A DNA stretch of 64,000 nucleotides from NCBI GenBank assembly GCA_018798825.1, contig CP076354.1, forward strand, positions 124,001 to 188,000, given 5' to 3'. The position numbers and the translations under genes were made by a program. Positions 40,618 to 53,440 of the stretch are shown one piece after another. The notes below the pieces were generated by a model, which worked only from the letters and a program-made list of their open reading frames with translations, was not told where the DNA came from and did no database searches. How positions within the stretch are numbered: position 1 is the stretch's first letter; every line of letters starts with the position of its first letter. The DNA comes from Ochrobactrum sp. BTU1 (GTDB lineage: Bacteria; Pseudomonadota; Alphaproteobacteria; Rhizobiales; Rhizobiaceae).

Positions 40618-40642
40618 AAAGGCCGGGCATTGCCCGGCCTTT
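40618..40642 (-). terminator. maeB terminator
   Basis: AAAGGCCGGGCA and TGCCCGGCCTTT form a 12-bp perfect stem with a 1-nt centre (effective loop a few bases). On the minus strand it is followed by TCTTTTC. It lies 22 bases past the maeB stop. Confidence 0.88.
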
Positions 40643-40663
40643 ATCACATTGTCATGCGTCTTT

Positions 40664-42958
<2,295 letters not shown>

Positions 42959-43113
42959 GTTCCCTCCGGTTTCTTCTGCGGGACGAATTCGATAGCGTCA
43001 GTCTGTGGGAGTGTAAACAGCGCATTTTGGAATAGATATTCATCCAAAAAAGCATGATATCGATATTATTATGTCTTTAAATGGATTTAAATCGCAATAA
43101 ATGAAGGTTTAGC

Positions 43114-45846
43114 ATGGAAGCGAAGGTCGAAGAGAAACAGTTGGAAGCGGGGGAAAATACCACGCAGGAAACCGCTGTTCGCCTCACGCCCATGATGGAA
43201 CAGTATATTGAGATCAAAGCCGCGAATGTTGATTCGCTGCTTTTCTATCGTATGGGCGACTTTTACGAGCTGTTCTTCGACGATGCGGTAGAAGCTTCCA
43301 GAGCGCTGGGCATCACGCTCACCAAGCGTGGCAAGCACCTGGGCGAAGATATTCCGATGTGCGGTGTGCCGGTTCATGCTTCCGATGATTACCTCCAGCG
43401 ACTGATCGCTAAAGGTTATCGCGTTGCGGTTTGCGAGCAGATTGAAGACCCGGCGGAAGCCAAGAAGCGTGGCTCCAAATCGGTGGTCCGCCGTGATGTG
43501 ATCCGGCTTGTAACCCCGGGCACAATCACAGAAGAAAAGCTGCTCGATCCGTCCGAAGCCAATTATCTGATGGCGCTTGGCCGCACCAAGGGCGACGGCG
43601 CGCTGGCGCTTGCGTGGATTGATATTTCGACCGGCACATTCCGCGTGTCAGAAACAACTGACGACCGGCTTTTTGCCGATGTTGCACGCATTGATCCGCG
43701 TGAATTGGTCGTCGCTGACACGGCGTTTCACGATGCCGATCTGCGTCCGACTTTTGATCTCATTGGCAAGTCTGTCATTCCGCAGCCAGCAACCCTGTTT
43801 GACAGTGCGGCGGCTGAGAACCGTATCCAGCGCTACTTCAATGTGGCGACACTGGATGGTTTCGGACAGTTCAGCCGTTCCGAGCTTTCCGCCATTTCCG
43901 GTGCGATTGCCTATATCGAAAAGACGCAGATTGCCGAGCGCCCTCCGTTGATGCGGCCTGAACGCGAGCAGGAAGGCGGTACGATTTTCATCGATCCCGC
44001 CACCCGCGCAAGCCTCGAACTCGCCCGCACTATGTCGGGCAATCGTGAGGGCAGTCTGCTCAAGGCCATCGACCGCACGGTAACGGGTGGGGGTGCACGG
44101 CTTCTGGCAGAACGTTTGACGGCACCCTTGACCGATCCCAAAGCGATTGCGCTGCGCCTTGATGCCGTTTCGTGGTTTCTGAGCGAACAAGCGCTTTGCG
44201 AAGGGCTGCGACTGGAACTTAAAGGCGTGCCGGATATGCCGCGTGCCTTGTCGCGTCTGGCGGTGGGTCGTGGTGGTCCGCGTGATCTTGGTGCCTTGCA
44301 GCGGGGTTTTGAGGCCGCAAACGGCATTGGCTCGCTTCTCGAAGGCGCACTTCTGCCTGATGAACTGGCTCAGGCACGCGAAGCGATTGAGACCTTGCCT
44401 GTCAGCTTTGCTGCCCATATCGACCGCGCACTTGCCGAGGAAATGCCGCTTTTGAAGCGCGACGGCGGCTTCGTGCGTCAGGGCTATAATGCCGAGCTTG
44501 ATGAAATGCGCGCGCTGCGTGATCAGTCGCGCCGTGTCATTGCCGGGCTTCAGGCCGATTACATCGAGGAAACCGGCATTAAAACGTTGAAAATTAAGCA
44601 TAACAACGTGCTTGGTTACTTCATCGAAGTCACAGCTAATAATTCAGGCACCATGACCGATACGGTTGAAGCCAAGGGCCGCTTCATCCATCGTCAGACC
44701 ATGGCCAATGCCATGCGTTTCACCACCACGGAACTGGCAGAGCTGGAAAGCAAGATCGCCAATGCAGCCGATCGTGCGCTCTCCATTGAGCTGGCAATCT
44801 TTGAAGAATTGACTGCGGAAGCGGTCAGCCATGCCGATAGTATTCGTGCGGCGGCTGTAGCCCTTTCGGTATTCGACGTTTCAGCTTCGCTGGCAGTTCT
44901 TGCGGAAGAGCAGGGCTATTGCCGTCCGCTGGTTGATGACAGCTTGTCTTTCAACATCGTCGCTGGCCGTCATCCGGTGGTTGAGCAGGCATTGCGTCGG
45001 CAGGCGGCCAATCCGTTTGTGGCCAATGATTGTGATCTTTCACCGCAAAACGACGGTGGAAATGGTGCGATCTGGTTGCTGACTGGCCCGAATATGGGCG
45101 GTAAATCGACCTTCTTGCGCCAAAATGCGCTGATCGCGATCATGGCGCAGATGGGTTCGTTTGTGCCAGCGGGCTCCGCACAAATCGGTGTTGTGGACAG
45201 GCTTTTCAGCCGTGTTGGCGCGTCGGATGATCTGGCACGGGGCCGTTCGACCTTCATGGTGGAAATGGTTGAAACTGCCGCCATTCTTAATCAGGCGGGT
45301 GAGCGTTCGCTGGTCATTCTCGATGAAATTGGTCGTGGCACGGCAACCTTTGACGGGCTTTCGATTGCCTGGGCGGCAGTGGAATATCTGCATGAGAAGA
45401 ACCGCTGTCGCGCACTCTTTGCGACCCACTTCCATGAAATGACGGCACTCTCTGAAAAGCTCGATCGGCTGTTCAACGTCACCATGCGGGTCAAGGAATG
45501 GGACAATGATGTCGTCTTCCTGCATGAAGTGGCAAAGGGTGCGGCTGATCGCTCATATGGCGTGCAGGTTGCGCGCCTTGCAGGTCTACCGGAAGCTGTC
45601 GTTAATCGCGCGCGCGATGTGCTGCATCAGCTGGAAGCCGGTGAAACCTCTGGTAAGGCCGACAAGCTGATTGATGATCTGCCGCTGTTTTCCGTTGTGT
45701 TGCAACAGGAAAAGCCCAAGCCACAGGCTGCCGCAAAGGACAGCGAATTGGCAAAGGCTGTGGCAGCGATCAGCCCCGATGAGCTGACGCCGCGTGAAGC
45801 GCTTGAACTGGTTTATAAGCTGAAGGAATTGGCTGGCAGGGCGTGA
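43114..45846 (+). CDS. mutS: DNA mismatch repair protein MutS
   Basis: 910 residues. The mismatch-binding N-terminus is [32 protein letters not shown] with the FYE wedge. Walker A is GPNMGGKST (about residue 656), the signature [16 protein letters not shown], Walker [17 protein letters not shown], and the switch His in [11 protein letters not shown]. The C-terminal [18 protein letters not shown] is the tetramerisation segment. It recognises base mismatches and starts repair with MutL. Its upstream region is shared with divergent maeB. Confidence 0.98.
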   Translation: MEAKVEEKQLEAGENTTQETAVRLTPMMEQYIEIKAANVDSLLFYRMGDFYELFFDDAVEASRALGITLTKRGKHLGEDIPMCGVPVHASDDYLQRLIAKGYRVAVCEQIEDPAEAKKRGSKSVVRRDVIRLVTPGTITEEKLLDPSEANYLMALGRTKGDGALALAWIDISTGTFRVSETTDDRLFADVARIDPRELVVADTAFHDADLRPTFDLIGKSVIPQPATLFDSAAAENRIQRYFNVATLDGFGQFSRSELSAISGAIAYIEKTQIAERPPLMRPEREQEGGTIFIDPATRASLELARTMSGNREGSLLKAIDRTVTGGGARLLAERLTAPLTDPKAIALRLDAVSWFLSEQALCEGLRLELKGVPDMPRALSRLAVGRGGPRDLGALQRGFEAANGIGSLLEGALLPDELAQAREAIETLPVSFAAHIDRALAEEMPLLKRDGGFVRQGYNAELDEMRALRDQSRRVIAGLQADYIEETGIKTLKIKHNNVLGYFIEVTANNSGTMTDTVEAKGRFIHRQTMANAMRFTTTELAELESKIANAADRALSIELAIFEELTAEAVSHADSIRAAAVALSVFDVSASLAVLAEEQGYCRPLVDDSLSFNIVAGRHPVVEQALRRQAANPFVANDCDLSPQNDGGNGAIWLLTGPNMGGKSTFLRQNALIAIMAQMGSFVPAGSAQIGVVDRLFSRVGASDDLARGRSTFMVEMVETAAILNQAGERSLVILDEIGRGTATFDGLSIAWAAVEYLHEKNRCRALFATHFHEMTALSEKLDRLFNVTMRVKEWDNDVVFLHEVAKGAADRSYGVQVARLAGLPEAVVNRARDVLHQLEAGETSGKADKLIDDLPLFSVVLQQEKPKPQAAAKDSELAKAVAAISPDELTPREALELVYKLKELAGRA

Positions 45847-45851
45847 AATTA

Positions 45852-45880
45852 GAAAAGGCGAAGCTGAGCTTCGCCTTTTC
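45852..45880. terminator. Bidirectional terminator between mutS and olsB
   Basis: GAAAAGGCGAAGCT and AGCTTCGCCTTTTC, 14-bp arms around a single centre base, followed by TTTTA. It fills the 36-base gap between the convergent genes. Confidence 0.88.
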
Positions 45881-45882
45881 TT

Positions 45883-46776
45883 TTATACAAACCTGTTAGC
45901 GTCCGCGCCGTAATACGTAATGTAGCGGCTGGAAATGCGCTCAATCGGCAGGATGATGAAAACATCGGTCGTGCCGAAAGCTTCATCGATCACTGCGCCA
46001 TCACCAATCATGGCACCAAGACGCAAGTAACCCTTCACCAGTGGCGGCATTGAGAACAACGCAACCTTGGTGTTGATCGCTTCCTTCGGCATCAAATCCA
46101 TAGGCTGATAGCGATGTGGCAGCGCGCGCACATCCCAGTCAGGCGTTGCACGGCAGTTCTGATGCAGGAACGACAGTCCCAGCGCATGTGCGGCTGGCAC
46201 GGCACCATGGAACGATGCACAGCCAAACATCACGTCAATCGAATGACGACGGCAATAAGCCCATGCACCCTGCCACAACAGCTCGACCGTGCGCTTGGAG
46301 CGATATTCAGCCTTCACACAGGAACGGCCAAGCTCAAGAAGTTTGAGGTTTGGGCGTGAAAGTGCGAGACGCTGCACATCATATTCGTCTGCTGAATAGA
46401 AACCGAGTGCCTTTTCGGCCTGATCACTACGCATCAAGCGATAGGTGCCGACGATCTGCTGATGTTCAGGCACGGGCAATGCAGTATCATAAACAAGAAG
46501 ATGGTCGCAGATGGCGTCGAAACGGTCGGCGTCTCTTAATTCAACTTCTTCGATGGTTTCCTTGCGGGCGCCCATTTCTTCGAAGAAGACGCGAAAGCGC
46601 AATTCCTGCGCCGCTTCGATTGCGTCGCGGGAGTTTGCTAGTCTTACTTCCAGCGATCCGATGCGTCCCAGAATGATAGGGTCGCTTCCAGATGCGAAAA
46701 GCGATGGTTGTGCTTCTATGCCCGACATGATCGTATCATCAATGATTTGCTGGTCCATTCCAAGCAGTACTGACAT
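45883..46776 (-). CDS. olsB: L-ornithine N-alpha-acyltransferase OlsB
   Basis: 297 residues from the ATG at 46776, preceded by AGGAG nine bases upstream. The OlsB/hemolysin-like GNAT fold is shown by LEVRLANSRDAIEAAQELRFRVFFEEMGA, DHLLVYD, GTYRLMR and LELGRSCVKAEYRSKRTVELLWQGAWAYC, plus MFGCASFHGA. It acylates ornithine with a 3-hydroxy fatty acid from ACP, the first step of ornithine-lipid synthesis. OlsA, the second enzyme, is not in this window. These phosphate-free membrane lipids are known from Brucella and Rhizobium. Confidence 0.92.
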   Translation of the reverse strand: MSVLLGMDQQIIDDTIMSGIEAQPSLFASGSDPIILGRIGSLEVRLANSRDAIEAAQELRFRVFFEEMGARKETIEEVELRDADRFDAICDHLLVYDTALPVPEHQQIVGTYRLMRSDQAEKALGFYSADEYDVQRLALSRPNLKLLELGRSCVKAEYRSKRTVELLWQGAWAYCRRHSIDVMFGCASFHGAVPAAHALGLSFLHQNCRATPDWDVRALPHRYQPMDLMPKEAINTKVALFSMPPLVKGYLRLGAMIGDGAVIDEAFGTTDVFIILPIERISSRYITYYGADANRFV

Positions 46777-47107
46777 GATGATTCGCTCCTGATCCTGTTG
46801 TTCACGCAATCCTGAACGGTGTGCTTGCTGGTATTTCAGCAAATGCTAACCGTTTCCGCTTTTTCCACGGCCTGGTTGCGTGGACATGACGTCCATTCTA
46901 ACCGAAGCAGTACAGATTCAGTGCTACGCGACGATGACAGAACCGTGTCACCAATGTGTCAATTCAGGCTGTCGAACCTTATCCCCTTAAAATCGCTTTT
47001 AAATTCTCAGCTACAAATTATGCGAAAGGCCGAAACTGTTCAAGCCGCCTATCGGCGAGCAGGAAATAGTGACGGCTTCGACGCGCATCCCAATAATGAT
47101 TGGCGAT
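46777..47107. other. Upstream region of olsB
   Basis: About 330 bases between olsB and the end of lspA. No gene, strong hairpin or repeat was recognised. It should contain the olsB promoter. Confidence 0.5.
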
Positions 47108-47593
47108 TTAGCGCGCCGCCTTCTTCTCGCGCCGCCAGCCAAGAAACTCTTCCAGAATGATTAGCGCCGCTCCGATGGTGATAAACGTGTCGGCGAGATT
47201 GAAGACCGCAAACGACCATGTCGGCAGGTGGAAAAGGATATAATCGACCACATAGCCATGCATCACGCGATCAATCAGATTGCCGATGGCACCACCCACG
47301 ACAAGCGCAAAACCATAGCGGGCGAAGACGCGATTGGCCGGATTGGTCCACCAGAGGTACAGCACGAAAAGAATAACGGCAGCGGTGATTGCGACCAGTC
47401 CCCAATCGTGCAGCCATGCCAACATCGAAAAAGCGATGCCTTCATTATGCGTGCGGAAGAGTGCCAGGAAGGGCAACAGATCAATCTGCTGCCCGTAGCC
47501 CATGCGGGTTTCGACCAGATATTTAACGCCCTGATCGATCAGGACTGCGATAATGACAACGAGAAACGACGACAAAACCGCATGACGCTTCAT
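47108..47593 (-). CDS. lspA: Lipoprotein signal peptidase (signal peptidase II)
   Basis: 161 residues with four membrane helices. Catalytic aspartates are in [20 protein letters not shown] and [12 protein letters not shown], and the conserved Asn/Gly sequence [11 protein letters not shown] is present. It cleaves prolipoproteins before the lipidated Cys. The L,D-transpeptidase lipoprotein in this window is a plausible substrate. Its ATG overlaps the stop of the upstream TrmH-type gene by four bases (ATGA). Confidence 0.96.
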   Translation of the reverse strand: MKRHAVLSSFLVVIIAVLIDQGVKYLVETRMGYGQQIDLLPFLALFRTHNEGIAFSMLAWLHDWGLVAITAAVILFVLYLWWTNPANRVFARYGFALVVGGAIGNLIDRVMHGYVVDYILFHLPTWSFAVFNLADTFITIGAALIILEEFLGWRREKKAAR

Positions 47594-48474
47594 CCGCTGG
47601 ACCTTTCATCGAGAGTGAGTGCCTCGCGGCGGATTTCATAAAGCATGACACCGGTGGCAATCGCCAGATTAAGCGAATCTGCGCGGCCTGCCTGCGGGAT
47701 GCGTGCGAGCTTGTCGCAGCTTTCAGCAAGCGTTTCCGGCAGACCCTGCTGCTCATTGCCCATCATCAGAATAACCGGCTTTTTGGCGTAAGGGATCGTG
47801 CGATAGTCGACAGCGCCTTTGAGATGCGTGCCAACGAGAAGACCCGAAAAGCCTTTGCGCCAGTTCAGAAACTCGGTTTCCGTTGTCTTATAGAGCGGCA
47901 TCGAGAACACCGAGCCCATGGTGGCGCGCACGGTTTCCAGCGAATAAGGATCGGTGGTGTCGCCAATCAGGATGATGCCCTTGGCACCAACTGCATCGGC
48001 GGTGCGGATAACAGTGCCGAGATTGCCGGGATCACGCACACGATCAAGCGCTATGTAAACATCGTTGCCTTTTGGCTTGAGGTTTGCAAGCTGCTGATAT
48101 TGCTGCTCGAAAACACCGACTACCATCTGCGGATTATCGCGGCGGGTGATCGCAGCCATGATCTTTTCGGTCACTTCCAGCACCAGTCCGCCCTTGGCGA
48201 AAGTGCGTGCTGCAACCTGCTCGACCATCTTGTTGCCTTTACCGGATTTGGCAAAGACCAGCGTCTTGATGCGCCAATCCTGTTCAAAGGCATCGATGAC
48301 AAGCTTCAGGCCTTCTGCCAGAAACACGCCCTGCTGATCGCGGAACTTCTTCAGCGCCAGCGAGCGCAGATCTTTAACAATCGGATTGGTGAGGCTGGTG
48401 ACTTCTTTCACCTGGCCCACGCGTGATCCGGTCTGATGATTGCCGCTTCTGGAGAAATCGTCGTTTCGGCTCAT
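47590..48474 (-). CDS. TrmH/SpoU-family RNA 2'-O-methyltransferase
   Basis: 294 residues. The N-terminal RNA-binding substrate domain ([35 protein letters not shown]) precedes a SPOUT domain: [46 protein letters not shown], and the knot sequence [49 protein letters not shown] end. It methylates ribose 2'-OH in rRNA or tRNA; the exact site is not known. It overlaps both neighbours by four bases (ATGA), forming one operon with lspA and the upstream methyltransferase. Confidence 0.92.
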   Translation of the reverse strand: MSRNDDFSRSGNHQTGSRVGQVKEVTSLTNPIVKDLRSLALKKFRDQQGVFLAEGLKLVIDAFEQDWRIKTLVFAKSGKGNKMVEQVAARTFAKGGLVLEVTEKIMAAITRRDNPQMVVGVFEQQYQQLANLKPKGNDVYIALDRVRDPGNLGTVIRTADAVGAKGIILIGDTTDPYSLETVRATMGSVFSMPLYKTTETEFLNWRKGFSGLLVGTHLKGAVDYRTIPYAKKPVILMMGNEQQGLPETLAESCDKLARIPQAGRADSLNLAIATGVMLYEIRREALTLDERSSG

Positions 48475-49622
48475 TTTGCTACCCAGCGGCTGAACATGGA
48501 TGTGGAAAGTGCGCGTTGGCTCGCACGTTCGCGAAGAATAAGTTCGCCCGATTCGACTGTTCCGCCAAGACCGGTGAAACGGTCGCGCACCAGCTCGTGA
48601 ATGGCGAAGAAGGAAGCGCGGATCGAATAGGCGGTCAGAATGACGGCCAGCGCGTTTGGCGTGAGAATGGAACGACAGGTATCGACCATTGCAGGCAGAT
48701 GTTCGAACAACTGCCAGACTTCGCCGTTCGGACCACGACCATAGGCTGGCGGATCAAGCAGGATGATGTCGTAGAAGCTGCCGCGGCGTTCTTCGCGCTG
48801 CACAAACTTCATAGCATCTTCGCAAATCCAGCGGATCGGCTTGTCGGAAAGATCGGCCATCTCCTGATTTTCGCGTGCCCAGACGATCGCCTTTTTGGAA
48901 GCGTCAACATGGGTGACTTCGGCACCTGCGCGTGCTGCAACGAGCGATGCAACGCCGGTATAACCAAACAGATTGAGCACTTTCACCGTGCGGCCCGACT
49001 TGGCGGCATCGCGGATCAGATTGTCCATGTAGGACCAGTGCGCGGCCTGTTCCGGGAATACGCCAACATGGCGGAATGACGTGAAGCGGCCATGAAACGA
49101 TATGCCGTCATGCCGCATAGGCCATGTTTCACCCAGAGTTTCACCAAGCGGCAGTTTCGGGAATGCCCAGCGTCCCATGCCTTCTTCATCGGTGTTGCCG
49201 GTAAAGACGGCATCGGCCTTGTCCCATTCGCTTTTCGGCAGGCTTGGGAGCCAGATCGCCTGACCTTCCGGGCGCACAATGCGATAAGGACCATACTGCT
49301 CAAGCTTGAGGCCATCACCGCTGTCGAGCAATGCATAATCGTTGGACGGTTCTGTTTCGAGGATGACGGGTGCGCGTTCACCCGGGCGCTCGCCCTGATA
49401 AGCTTTGATCTCGCGCTGAGGCGCTGCGATGTGCTTTTCTTCAGCAGGCTTTGGTGTGGCTTTTGCAAATTGCGGACGCGGCTTCTTGAAGAACGAAGCC
49501 TTGTTGTCCGGCTTGCTCTCATGTTTGGCAGCCGAGCGCGGTTCGTCGTGCTTTGCGCGACCAAAACCGCGCTGCTCTTTACCGCCCGTTGGCTTTTTGC
49601 CTTTTCCTTTTGGCGCCTTCAC
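48471..49622 (-). CDS. Class I SAM-dependent RNA methyltransferase (RlmI/RlmK-like)
   Basis: 383 residues. The first ~85 residues are Lys/Arg/Pro-rich and low complexity (KGKGKKPTGGKEQRGFG), probably RNA-binding or disordered. The methyltransferase core has VLNLFGYTGVASLVAARAGAEVTHVDASKKAIVWARENQ (motif I and acidic loop) and the motif IV DIILLDPPAYGRGPNGEVW. NPPY-like DPPAYGRG is typical of rRNA cytosine/guanosine methyltransferases of the RlmI/RlmK(L) group. The target site is unknown. First gene of the operon leading into the TrmH-type gene and lspA. Confidence 0.87.
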   Translation of the reverse strand: MKAPKGKGKKPTGGKEQRGFGRAKHDEPRSAAKHESKPDNKASFFKKPRPQFAKATPKPAEEKHIAAPQREIKAYQGERPGERAPVILETEPSNDYALLDSGDGLKLEQYGPYRIVRPEGQAIWLPSLPKSEWDKADAVFTGNTDEEGMGRWAFPKLPLGETLGETWPMRHDGISFHGRFTSFRHVGVFPEQAAHWSYMDNLIRDAAKSGRTVKVLNLFGYTGVASLVAARAGAEVTHVDASKKAIVWARENQEMADLSDKPIRWICEDAMKFVQREERRGSFYDIILLDPPAYGRGPNGEVWQLFEHLPAMVDTCRSILTPNALAVILTAYSIRASFFAIHELVRDRFTGLGGTVESGELILRERASQRALSTSMFSRWVAK

Positions 49623-49701
49623 CCGAAACTCCGTGATTTATTTTGGGTTTAGGTAGGGCAAATGACGCCAGAACGAAAGTGAAAAAGAAAAACGGTCGCT
49701 A

Positions 49702-50031
49702 TCAGACGTTGGAAACCGTGTTGGCCACATGGCGCTTTTCAGCAGATTCCGCACGTTCCAGAAGCTGTGAGGCTTCTTTTTTGTAGCGTCGCTCGCGACG
49801 GCGATGCTTGCCCTGCGTAAGCCAGGTGACGGCAGCGCCGATCAAAGCACCGAGGATAAGCGCACCAAACAGCCAGATAAACAACGGAGCCTGATAGGTC
49901 AGTGCTGGATTTCCGGGGTTGAACGGATCAATTGTCAGGCCAATCGTTTCGCGATTGGCCACCGAAAGGGCGATCAGAATGACCGCCAACGGCACCAGAA
50001 TAACAATCGTTATGACGCGCTTTGCCACCAT
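49702..50031 (-). CDS. LapA-domain (DUF1049) membrane protein
   Basis: 109 residues with two membrane helices (about 5-25 and 48-70), the LapA/YciS layout: VLVPLAVILIALSVANRETIGLTIDPF then LFIWLFGALILGALIGAAVTWL, followed by a basic and coiled C-terminus (KHRRRERRYKKEASQLLERAESAEKR). In E. coli LapA works with LapB in controlling LPS assembly; no lapB-like gene is seen here. It starts six bases after ihfB in the same direction. Confidence 0.85.
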   Translation of the reverse strand: MVAKRVITIVILVPLAVILIALSVANRETIGLTIDPFNPGNPALTYQAPLFIWLFGALILGALIGAAVTWLTQGKHRRRERRYKKEASQLLERAESAEKRHVANTVSNV

Positions 50032-50037
50032 GATGGA

Positions 50038-50322
50038 TCAGATGGCGCCGTTGAGGCGGTCACGCAGTTCCTTGCCAGTCTTGAAGAATGGCACCCACTT
50101 TTCTTCAACATCCACCGTATCGCCGGTACGTGGATTGCGGCCGCTGCGGGCCGGGCGATTTTTTACCGAGAAAGCGCCAAAGCCGCGCAATTCGACGCGG
50201 TTGCCATCAGCAAGGGCATTGGTGATCTCTTCAAAAACCGCGCCGACGATGTTTTCGACATCGCGCTGGAAAAGATGCGGATTACGGCTGGCGATAACCT
50301 GAACGAGTTCCGATTTGATCAC
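50038..50322 (-). CDS. ihfB: Integration host factor beta subunit
   Basis: 94 residues starting at GTG (50322), giving the canonical N-terminus [22 protein letters not shown] lies upstream. A longer frame with an ATG at 50448 extends over the sppA end and is not conserved. The HU/IHF fold is clear with [26 protein letters not shown], the DNA-bending beta arm, and [15 protein letters not shown]. It bends DNA at specific sites with IHF-alpha and assists sigma-54 promoters; rpoN is encoded 4 kb away. It lies 41 bases downstream of sppA. Confidence 0.95.
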   Translation of the reverse strand: MIKSELVQVIASRNPHLFQRDVENIVGAVFEEITNALADGNRVELRGFGAFSVKNRPARSGRNPRTGDTVDVEEKWVPFFKTGKELRDRLNGAI

Positions 50323-50362
50323 GGCTTTAAACCCCTGTGTTTCTCTTGTCCGGTGAAAGGAC

Positions 50363-51352
50363 TCATTTATTTGCCGGAGTGACACCCGGCGTTCCGTCAA
50401 CGTGCCAAACCGAAAGAAGTCCGTCAAGGAAGATACGGTCTTTGGCAATTTCCTTTAACATACCATTGGCTTCCTGTGGCACGCCTAGTAGGCGCGCACC
50501 GGCATGAATTATCAGATCACGCAGCGAAAAACCGGTGTCATTGCTGACTGCTTTCCATTCAAGCTTGGGCAAATCCTTGGATACGCCCTTGCTGGTGAGC
50601 CACGCAACAGCCTCTTCCTCGCCGCCAAGTCCGTCAATCAGCTTCTTGTCCAGTGCCTGACGGCCGGTAAAGACCGCGCCATTGGCCAGAGCCAGCGCTT
50701 CCTCATGCGTGAAAGAGCGGCGTTCCTGAACAATTCCGACAAACCAGTCATAAGAATCCATGATCATATTGCGGATCATGTTTTTGGCTTCATCGCTTGC
50801 AGGGCTGAAATAATTCGGTTCTGCTTTGAGCGGCGAGGATTTGATTGTCTCGACTTTCACGCCAATTGTATCGAGAAGCTTGGAAAGGTCGGGATATTGG
50901 AACAGCACGCCGATTGACCCGACGATGGAGGTCTGGCGCGCAATAATGTGGTCGGACGCGCTGGCAATCATATAGCCAGCCGATGCTGCGAGCGTGCCAA
51001 CCTGCGTTACAACAGGCTTCTTCTTGGCGATTTTGCGTACGGCTTCATAGATTGATTCGCCGCCAACGGTGGTGCCGCCCGGTGAATCGAGAATAAGGAT
51101 CACACCTTTGACTGCATCGTCATCGGCAATCTTGTTGAGGCGCTTGATAAGCTCTTCATTCTCAAAAATCGTGCCTTCGATGCGAACCTTTGCAACGTGA
51201 GGGGTCGCAAAATTCGGGCCGCGCATGGAGTAGGACGCAATGGCGGCAATGAGTACTGCCAGCAGAAGCAGAAAGGCGATACGCCATACGGTCAGCTTTC
51301 TACGCAGCTTGCGTCTTTCGATCAGTGCCTCGGCGTCCTGAGCCATACTCAT
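50363..51352 (-). CDS. sppA: Signal peptide peptidase SppA (short form)
   Basis: 329 residues. An N-terminal membrane helix (about residues 25-48) anchors a single S49 peptidase domain, the short SppA type. The nucleophile Ser lies in [19 protein letters not shown], preceded by [20 protein letters not shown]; the general-base Lys is expected within [18 protein letters not shown]. It degrades leftover signal peptides in the membrane. The start is either the ATG at 51352 or the one at 51346. It leads the sppA-ihfB-lapA row. Confidence 0.93.
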   Translation of the reverse strand: MSMAQDAEALIERRKLRRKLTVWRIAFLLLLAVLIAAIASYSMRGPNFATPHVAKVRIEGTIFENEELIKRLNKIADDDAVKGVILILDSPGGTTVGGESIYEAVRKIAKKKPVVTQVGTLAASAGYMIASASDHIIARQTSIVGSIGVLFQYPDLSKLLDTIGVKVETIKSSPLKAEPNYFSPASDEAKNMIRNMIMDSYDWFVGIVQERRSFTHEEALALANGAVFTGRQALDKKLIDGLGGEEEAVAWLTSKGVSKDLPKLEWKAVSNDTGFSLRDLIIHAGARLLGVPQEANGMLKEIAKDRIFLDGLLSVWHVDGTPGVTPANK

Positions 51353-51768
51353 CCATCCATAATTCAAGCGAAGTGCTGTCGATGTTTTTACTATCTATGT
51401 CCCGCAATAGGCAAAGCGACAAGGTCTATCAATAATTTTGTCGCAAGGAGTTTGCTCGCCGGAGAGCGCTGCTGTAATATAAGCTTATTATATGTTAACA
51501 ATGAAGTGATCGGCTTTTTACCATTGTTAAGAGGCCTGTAAACGCCAGTTTTGCTGCAGTTCCGCAATGTTCATGTCATTTTTGCATGGCAGGTGCGGTG
51601 TTTTGTGCCGTGTATTAGTCTTGAGTGACAGGCTAATGCACCCCAAATAAACCGTATTGATCTAAGATAGCATCGGGTGAAAAATTCATTCTCGATGTTT
51701 CTGTAAACAGTTGAGCAATAAAGCGGCACTAAAAGCTGCGTTAACAGATTGAGTAATCGAAAAAGACC
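51353..51768. other. Divergent intergenic region between sppA and lptC
   Basis: About 415 bases, AT-rich. It holds the promoters of two divergent operons. One inverted repeat stands out: TTAACAATG (51495-51503) and CATTGTTAA (51532-51540), 9 bp perfect with a 28-nt spacer. No gene or known RNA was recognised. Confidence 0.5.
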
Positions 51769-52482
51769 ATGAGCGCCGACACACCACATATTCATGTTTC
51801 GCAGGGAGCTGCCACAACAGCACCGAGTGGCGGTGGCATGCATTTTGGAGCGTCTGAAAAGGCAGCTTCGCTGTTTAAGGCTGCCCAGCGTCATTCGATC
51901 CGCGTACGCGTGCTCAAAACCGCTCTGCCGGTTGCGGCCATTGCGCTTGCAGCTGTTTTCTCCTGGTACACGTTTCTCGCAACGCCTGCCGCGCCTGTGA
52001 AGGTGGAAGTGAACAATGGCGGGGAGAGCGGCAAGCTCGTCATGAGCAATCCACAGCTCAACGGTTATACCAAGGATAATCGTCCTTATTCCATGATTGC
52101 GGCCAAGGCCATTCAGGATGCCAAGAATAGCGGCGCAATCGCGCTGGAAGGCATTTCTGCGGAGTTGCCGGTGGGCGATAATGGCAATGCAAAAGTCGAA
52201 GCTGCTTCTGGCGTTTACGATAATGCGAACGGTCGTTTGCAACTTGATAAGGATTTTACTGTTACGACAAATGAAGGCCTGCATGCTGTCATGCGATCCG
52301 CTGATGTTAATCTCAAAAGCGGTCAGGTGACGACAGACAAGCCGGTTGAAATTCGTAATGGTAGTACGCAGATCAGTGCCGACACCATGCAGATCAAAGA
52401 GAGCGGCAAAGTCGTGATCTTTGAAAACAAGGTGCGTGTTGTCATTGACGGCGGTGCAGTTTCGGGCAACAACACGCCTTAA
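51769..52482 (+). CDS. lptC: LPS export protein LptC
   Basis: 237 residues. An N-terminal cytoplasmic segment is followed by one membrane helix (about residues 47-66, LPVAAIALAAVFSWYTFLA) and a periplasmic beta-jellyroll (LVMSNPQLNGYTKDNRPYSMIAAKAIQD; GVYDNANGRLQLDKDFTVTTNEG; KPVEIRNGSTQISADTMQIKESGKVVIFENKVRVVI), the LptC/YrbK pattern. It bridges the LptB2FG transporter and LptA in LPS transport. First of lptC-lptA-lptB. A partial repeat begins two bases after its TAA stop. Confidence 0.92.
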   Translation: MSADTPHIHVSQGAATTAPSGGGMHFGASEKAASLFKAAQRHSIRVRVLKTALPVAAIALAAVFSWYTFLATPAAPVKVEVNNGGESGKLVMSNPQLNGYTKDNRPYSMIAAKAIQDAKNSGAIALEGISAELPVGDNGNAKVEAASGVYDNANGRLQLDKDFTVTTNEGLHAVMRSADVNLKSGQVTTDKPVEIRNGSTQISADTMQIKESGKVVIFENKVRVVIDGGAVSGNNTP

Positions 52483-52484
52483 AG

Positions 52485-52560
52485 TATGTCGCGGAAAAGT
52501 GGGAACCGGTTTTCCGTCAGGGCGTGTTGAAGGCAAAGATTTAAAGAGTCTGCGCTTAGC
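52485..52560. repeat. Two-hairpin intergenic repeat, copy R4 (partial), between lptC and lptA
   Basis: The stretch ATGTCGCGGAAAAGTGGGA at 52486-52504 matches 62966-62983 almost base for base and is followed by ACCGGTTTTCCG. The right half is degenerate (GCAAAGATTTAAAGAG). The remaining ~220 bases up to lptA contain no other feature I recognise. Confidence 0.65.
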
Positions 52561-52781
52561 AGATATCGTTTAACGCAGGTTTCTGCGGGTTCTGGTTTCT
52601 TTTCTGCGCAGTCAGATATTTCTATCTGGCTGCGTTAAGTTTAAGATCGGGGCTGATTAATTATAGCTTGAGGTGCTGGCCTGAAAGGTTGATACGCTTT
52701 TAGGACAGGTTTATGCGTCGAGCAGGGATTTGATACGCTCGGCCTGATTCCAGGGAATGGGATTTGTAGGGGAGCTCGAGA

Positions 52782-53429
52782 ATGATGGAACGCGAGACCG
52801 GCAACATGAACAAGAGCATGAAGACCCGCACATTGCGGATGGGATTTGCAGCTTTGGCGCTGGGCCTTGTTGTTGCGCCGGTTTCTGCTCTGGCTCAGGA
52901 AGGCCAGCAGGTGCCGTTTGGCAGCCTCCAGCTTTCCGGCGGCAAGAGCCCGATCAAGATCGATGCTGACAAGCTCGAAATGCTCGACAAGGAAGGCAAA
53001 GCCATTTTTACCGGCAATGTTTCGGTGGTTCAGGGCGACGCACTTCTGAAGTCCGGCAAAATGATCGTCTTCTATAACAAAGACTCGCAAGGCCAAGGTG
53101 GCCAGCCAGCTGGCGGTACCGCTGGTCTGAGCGGTTCAGGCATTGATCGTCTTGAAATCAGCGGCAAGGTTTACCTCAAGTCCGGCACGCAGGTCGCCAC
53201 TGGCGACACTGGTACTTATGACGGCAAGAGCCAGGTCATGGTGCTTCAGGGCCAGAAAGTCGTGCTGACCGATGGCGACAATGTTGCGACCGGTTGCAAG
53301 CTGACGGCCAATATGGGTACGGGCAAGGCTTTCCTGGAAAGCTGCAAGGGCCAGAGCAAGGGTCGTGTATCGATCATCATGGCTCCCAAGGATCAACAGC
53401 AGGGCGGTGGCGCGCCCAAGTCCAATTAA
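52782..53429 (+). CDS. lptA: LPS transport periplasmic protein LptA (OstA)
   Basis: 215 residues. A signal peptide follows a short basic stretch (MKTRTLRMGFAALALGLVVAPVSALAQ, cleavage after ALA). The OstA domain shows PIKIDADKLEMLDKEGKAIFTGNVSVVQGDALLKSGKMIVFY, and repeats of this beta unit continue through DTGTYDGKSQVMVLQGQKVVLTDGDNVATGCKLTANM. It forms the periplasmic bridge that carries LPS from LptC to LptD. lptB follows after 11 bases. Confidence 0.95.
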   Translation: MMERETGNMNKSMKTRTLRMGFAALALGLVVAPVSALAQEGQQVPFGSLQLSGGKSPIKIDADKLEMLDKEGKAIFTGNVSVVQGDALLKSGKMIVFYNKDSQGQGGQPAGGTAGLSGSGIDRLEISGKVYLKSGTQVATGDTGTYDGKSQVMVLQGQKVVLTDGDNVATGCKLTANMGTGKAFLESCKGQSKGRVSIIMAPKDQQQGGGAPKSN

Positions 53430-53440
53430 CCGGAGCGCGC

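Noticed and set aside
50323..50448. A longer N-terminus for IHF-beta starting at 50448.
   Set aside because: It overlaps the end of sppA, and the conserved protein starts at the GTG at 50322 with its own ribosome-binding site.
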